A stretch of 7,695 bases of DNA from an uncultured Ideonella sp. (lineage in GTDB: Bacteria; Pseudomonadota; Gammaproteobacteria; Burkholderiales; Burkholderiaceae), in assembly GCA_946479475.1 (NCBI GenBank), contig CAMLGG010000253.1, positions 1 through 7,695 of the forward strand, written 5' to 3'. Below, one piece after another: positions 6,309-7,695 of the stretch. The notes under the pieces are model-generated. The model was not told where the DNA came from. It searched no databases and saw only the letters and a list, made by a program, of their open reading frames with translations. Position numbers and translations under genes: made by a program. The first letter of the stretch is position 1. Each line of letters starts with the position of its first letter.

Positions 6309-6492
6309 TTGGGCGCCTGGTCCTGGCTGGCGCGGTCAGGCCGGATTGTGCGGCGCGCGAGACGGGCCGAACGTCAACTTTTCTGGGGGGAAGGGCTGCC
6401 CTGACGAGCGTCAAGGCGACACCCGGCGACCCTGGCAGCCTGGGCACCCGGCTTGCCGGCCGGCGATCTTGCGTCCGCCCGATGTCCTCCTC

Positions 6493-6509
6493 GACGCATG
6501 GAATGCGTC
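6493..6509. promoter_or_regulatory. Operator-like palindrome upstream of the hydrolase gene
   Basis: GACGCAT-GGA-ATGCGTC has perfect 7-bp arms around a 3-nt centre and ends 47 nt before the hydrolase ATG. Its size and symmetry fit a binding site for a dimeric regulator, or a small hairpin in the 5' leader. It is not followed directly by a T-run, so it is not a typical terminator. Confidence 0.45.
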
Positions 6510-6544
6510 TGACAGGCCAAGGGCGATTTTTTCTGGACAAGCCC

Positions 6545-6550
6545 AGGAGG
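6545..6550 (+). promoter_or_regulatory. Ribosome binding site of the hydrolase gene
   Basis: AGGAGG, a full consensus Shine-Dalgarno, lies 6 nt before the ATG at 6557. It decides the start within a much longer open frame that extends upstream in phase. Confidence 0.92.
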
Positions 6551-6556
6551 GACATC

Positions 6557-7471
6557 ATGCGTCGATTCTCGAAGCGCGCAAGGATGTTGTCGATGCACTG
6601 CGCCGCCATGGCCCTGTCAGCCATGCCGGCCCTGGCCGCCGCGGCCGGCGTGTGGAAGGAAGACTGCCAGTGCTACCGCAACGTCCCGTGGGGAACCCTC
6701 GACTGGTTCGAGCCGGAGGTCCGCAAGGTCCTCACGCAGGACCTCGACTTCTTCCCCGTCTCGCGCGACCAGGCTCCCACTCCGGTGATCGTCTACGCCC
6801 ACGCAGCCATGACGACCAAGTTCATCAGTCCTGCCCAGGGCGTCTACAAGACGCTGGTGGAACCGGCCCGCGCGGCCGGCATGTCGGTGATCAGCGTGGA
6901 GTACCGCCATCCGGTGAAGGACGACTACATCGTGCCCGCGCCCCACGACGACATCACGTCTGCCATGCGTTGGGTGCGCCAGAACGCCGAGGCCCTGCAC
7001 CTGGACACCAACAACGTGTTCCTGCTCGGACATTCGCGCGGGACGCTGGCCCTCTGGACGGCCCTGCGCTACCAGACCGATGCGCAGGTGCGCGTCAACG
7101 CGGTCTACGGCTACAACGCCCAGACCACCTACCGCGGCGAGGAGATGGCCGAGCGCTTCCTGATCGAGTCCGACCGCGCCGGATTCGTGGCGGACTACGA
7201 CACCCGGCACCCGCAGCACGAACTGTTCGGCTCCGCCCTGGACGAATCGGGGCTGGCCAATCCGCCGATCCTGCTGCACTACGAGCAGCCCTTCTACCGC
7301 ACGCTCGTGCCGGCCGCGCTGTTCACCGAGCACCATCCGGACTTCGGCCTGGCCATGTGCCACACCTTGTCAGCGCGCACGCCGCCCCCGCCTTGCACGG
7401 CGGTCGACCAGGTGCCCCGCGATCATGCGTACGACGGTGTCGTCGACTTCTTCCTCCAATACGTCCGCTAG
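6557..7471 (+). CDS. Exported alpha/beta-hydrolase fold protein (esterase-like)
   Basis: This 304-residue protein has a signal peptide at about 1-30 (RRFSKRARM, then a hydrophobic run ending ALAAAAG), so it probably acts in the periplasm or outside the cell. The core shows PVIVYAHAAMTTK (76-88), GMSVISVEYRHPVKDDYIVP (108-127), PHDDITSAMRWVRQNA (129-144) and LLGHSRGTLALWTAL (156-170). S160 in GHSRG is the nucleophile. H290 in RDHAYDGVVDFF is the likely catalytic histidine. The layout matches the BD-FAE/alpha-beta-hydrolase-3 type of carboxylesterase or short acyl peptidase. Two points are unusual. The oxyanion-hole HGG is HAA, and the usual acid-bearing LLHG..D..VP segment reads LLHYEQPFYRTLVP, leaving the catalytic acid unclear. 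Four cysteines in the mature part (C37, C39, C268, C280) could form disulfides. The substrate is unknown. Standing between an ECF sigma gene and a probable kinase gene, it may be a target of that pair. Confidence 0.88.
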   Translation: MRRFSKRARMLSMHCAAMALSAMPALAAAAGVWKEDCQCYRNVPWGTLDWFEPEVRKVLTQDLDFFPVSRDQAPTPVIVYAHAAMTTKFISPAQGVYKTLVEPARAAGMSVISVEYRHPVKDDYIVPAPHDDITSAMRWVRQNAEALHLDTNNVFLLGHSRGTLALWTALRYQTDAQVRVNAVYGYNAQTTYRGEEMAERFLIESDRAGFVADYDTRHPQHELFGSALDESGLANPPILLHYEQPFYRTLVPAALFTEHHPDFGLAMCHTLSARTPPPPCTAVDQVPRDHAYDGVVDFFLQYVR

Positions 7472-7473
7472 GT

Positions 7474-7493
7474 CCGCGGCCTGCCGCGGTTTT
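7474..7493 (+). terminator. Probable intrinsic terminator after the hydrolase gene
   Basis: CCGCGG-CCTG-CCGCGG forms a 6-bp all-GC stem with a 4-nt loop directly followed by TTTT, starting 3 nt after the hydrolase stop codon. The U-run is short, so termination may be partial. Confidence 0.6.
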
Positions 7494-7520
7494 GACTTGC
7501 GACAAGTCGGGCTGTAGCCT
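7492..7520 (+). promoter_or_regulatory. Candidate promoter with embedded palindrome before the kinase gene
   Basis: TTGACT (7492-7497), a 17-nt spacer and TAGCCT (7515-7520) resemble a sigma-70 promoter with a good -35 and a weak -10. A perfect inverted repeat GACTTG-CGA-CAAGTC (7494-7508) overlaps the -35 box and spacer, the classic position of a repressor operator. Together with the terminator just upstream, this suggests that the kinase gene is transcribed separately from the hydrolase gene. Confidence 0.45.
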
Positions 7521-7549
7521 TCGACGCTTGTTCGAGGCCGGGAGGGAAG

Positions 7550-7695
7550 GTGGTTGGCGGGGGGGCAGGGGCGGTGTCCGGACGATCTGCGTCAGGTGAA
7601 TCGGCGTCGGGCTCGGGCGACCTGGTCCGCCTCGGCGAGCTGCTGGAGCAGGCGTTGACGCTGGCGCCGGAGCAGCGCCAGGCCTGGCTGGCGGG
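7550..7695 (+). CDS. Probable Ser/Thr protein kinase, N-terminus only (cut by right edge)
   Basis: Only about 48 residues are visible. After a Gly/Ser-rich start comes LVRLGELLEQALTLAPEQRQAWLAG. This closely resembles the short helical lead-in (ALLDEALALPPAERAAWL type) that precedes the kinase domain in Ser/Thr kinases encoded beside TIGR02999/ECF43 sigma factors. The frame is open and shows the same GC-rich codon use as the rest of the window. Two GTG starts are possible. The one at 7550 has GGAGG at 7541-7545, 4 nt away; the one at 7574 has only a G-rich stretch upstream but would give a typical short N-terminus. The identification rests on the lead-in motif and on the nearby sigma gene. 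No kinase catalytic motif lies within the window, so this call is provisional. Confidence 0.55.
   Translation, partial: MVGGGAGAVSGRSASGESASGSGDLVRLGELLEQALTLAPEQRQAWLA

Larger units (their letters stand above)
6296..6556. promoter_or_regulatory. Divergent intergenic region between the sigma factor and hydrolase genes
   Basis: This 261-bp region must hold the promoters of both divergent genes. On the minus strand a TTGACG (6372-6377) is a possible -35 box for the sigma gene. However, CACAAT, the only -10-like hexamer, is 21 nt away, so a normal sigma-70 promoter is not convincing. TGACG-AG-CGTCA is a 5-bp-arm palindrome at 6402-6413. On the plus strand the octamer TTTTCTGG occurs twice (6379-6386 and 6529-6536), inside short T-runs that stand out from the GC-rich background. 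A strong palindrome at 6493-6509 is listed separately. No AT-rich Zur-type box was recognised. Confidence 0.5.

Noticed and set aside
3839..6556. Very long plus-strand open frame continuous with the hydrolase gene (would give a 1210-residue protein)
   Set aside because: It is antisense to the znuA, barrel, small-protein and sigma genes, all of which have recognisable protein families. The sequence is low-complexity Gly/Ala/Arg/Val. The real gene starts at 6557 with AGGAGG and a signal peptide.
6346..7599. Plus-strand 417-residue frame overlapping the hydrolase gene
   Set aside because: It is an out-of-phase shadow of the hydrolase gene, Arg/Pro/Gly-rich with no domains, and it runs across the terminator and the kinase promoter region.

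Overview
The window is very GC-rich with strongly GC-biased third codon positions. The proteins look like those of a betaproteobacterium of the order Burkholderiales (Rubrivivax/Leptothrix/Ideonella-like). That placement is inferred from protein style and base composition, not from a database match.

Layout. From about 6295 leftward, eight genes lie head to tail on the minus strand. In transcription order they are: an ECF sigma factor (5741-6295); a small exported His/Cys protein (5351-5698); an outer-membrane beta-barrel protein with a periplasmic coiled coil (3899-5269); a ZnuA/TroA-type metal-binding protein (2961-3884); a ZnuB-type ABC-3 permease (2191-2964, overlapping znuA by ATGA); a threonine-aldolase-like PLP enzyme (1055-2176); a second copy of the small His/Cys protein (694-1038); and the N-terminus of a ZnuD-like TonB-dependent receptor running off the left edge (1-545). 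Gaps are mostly 14-42 nt, with 81 and 148 nt in two places, so most or all of this is probably one transcription unit. Divergently, on the plus strand, lie an exported alpha/beta hydrolase (6557-7471), a likely terminator, and then the first residues of what looks like a Ser/Thr protein kinase (from about 7550) cut by the right edge.

How the genes may work together. The minus-strand cluster reads as a zinc (or similar divalent metal) acquisition locus. The TonB receptor and the barrel protein would act at the outer membrane, ZnuA and the two small His/Cys proteins in or at the periplasm, and ZnuB in the inner membrane. No ABC ATPase (ZnuC) is present in the window. The sigma factor belongs to the kinase-linked ECF group (TIGR02999/ECF43-like). 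At the place where ordinary ECF sigmas carry acidic residues in region 2.2, it has a Thr-Thr pair. In Vibrio EcfP/PknT such a sigma is switched on by phosphorylation. A kinase start nearby and metal-uptake genes directly downstream of the sigma gene suggest kinase-sigma control of metal uptake. This is the most interesting hypothesis in the window and is unproven.

No RNA genes, CRISPR arrays or insertion sequences were seen. The longest stretch without a gene is the 261-bp divergent region 6296-6556, which holds candidate regulatory elements. Other long open frames, including a plus-strand frame antisense to most of the operon, are GC-driven shadows.
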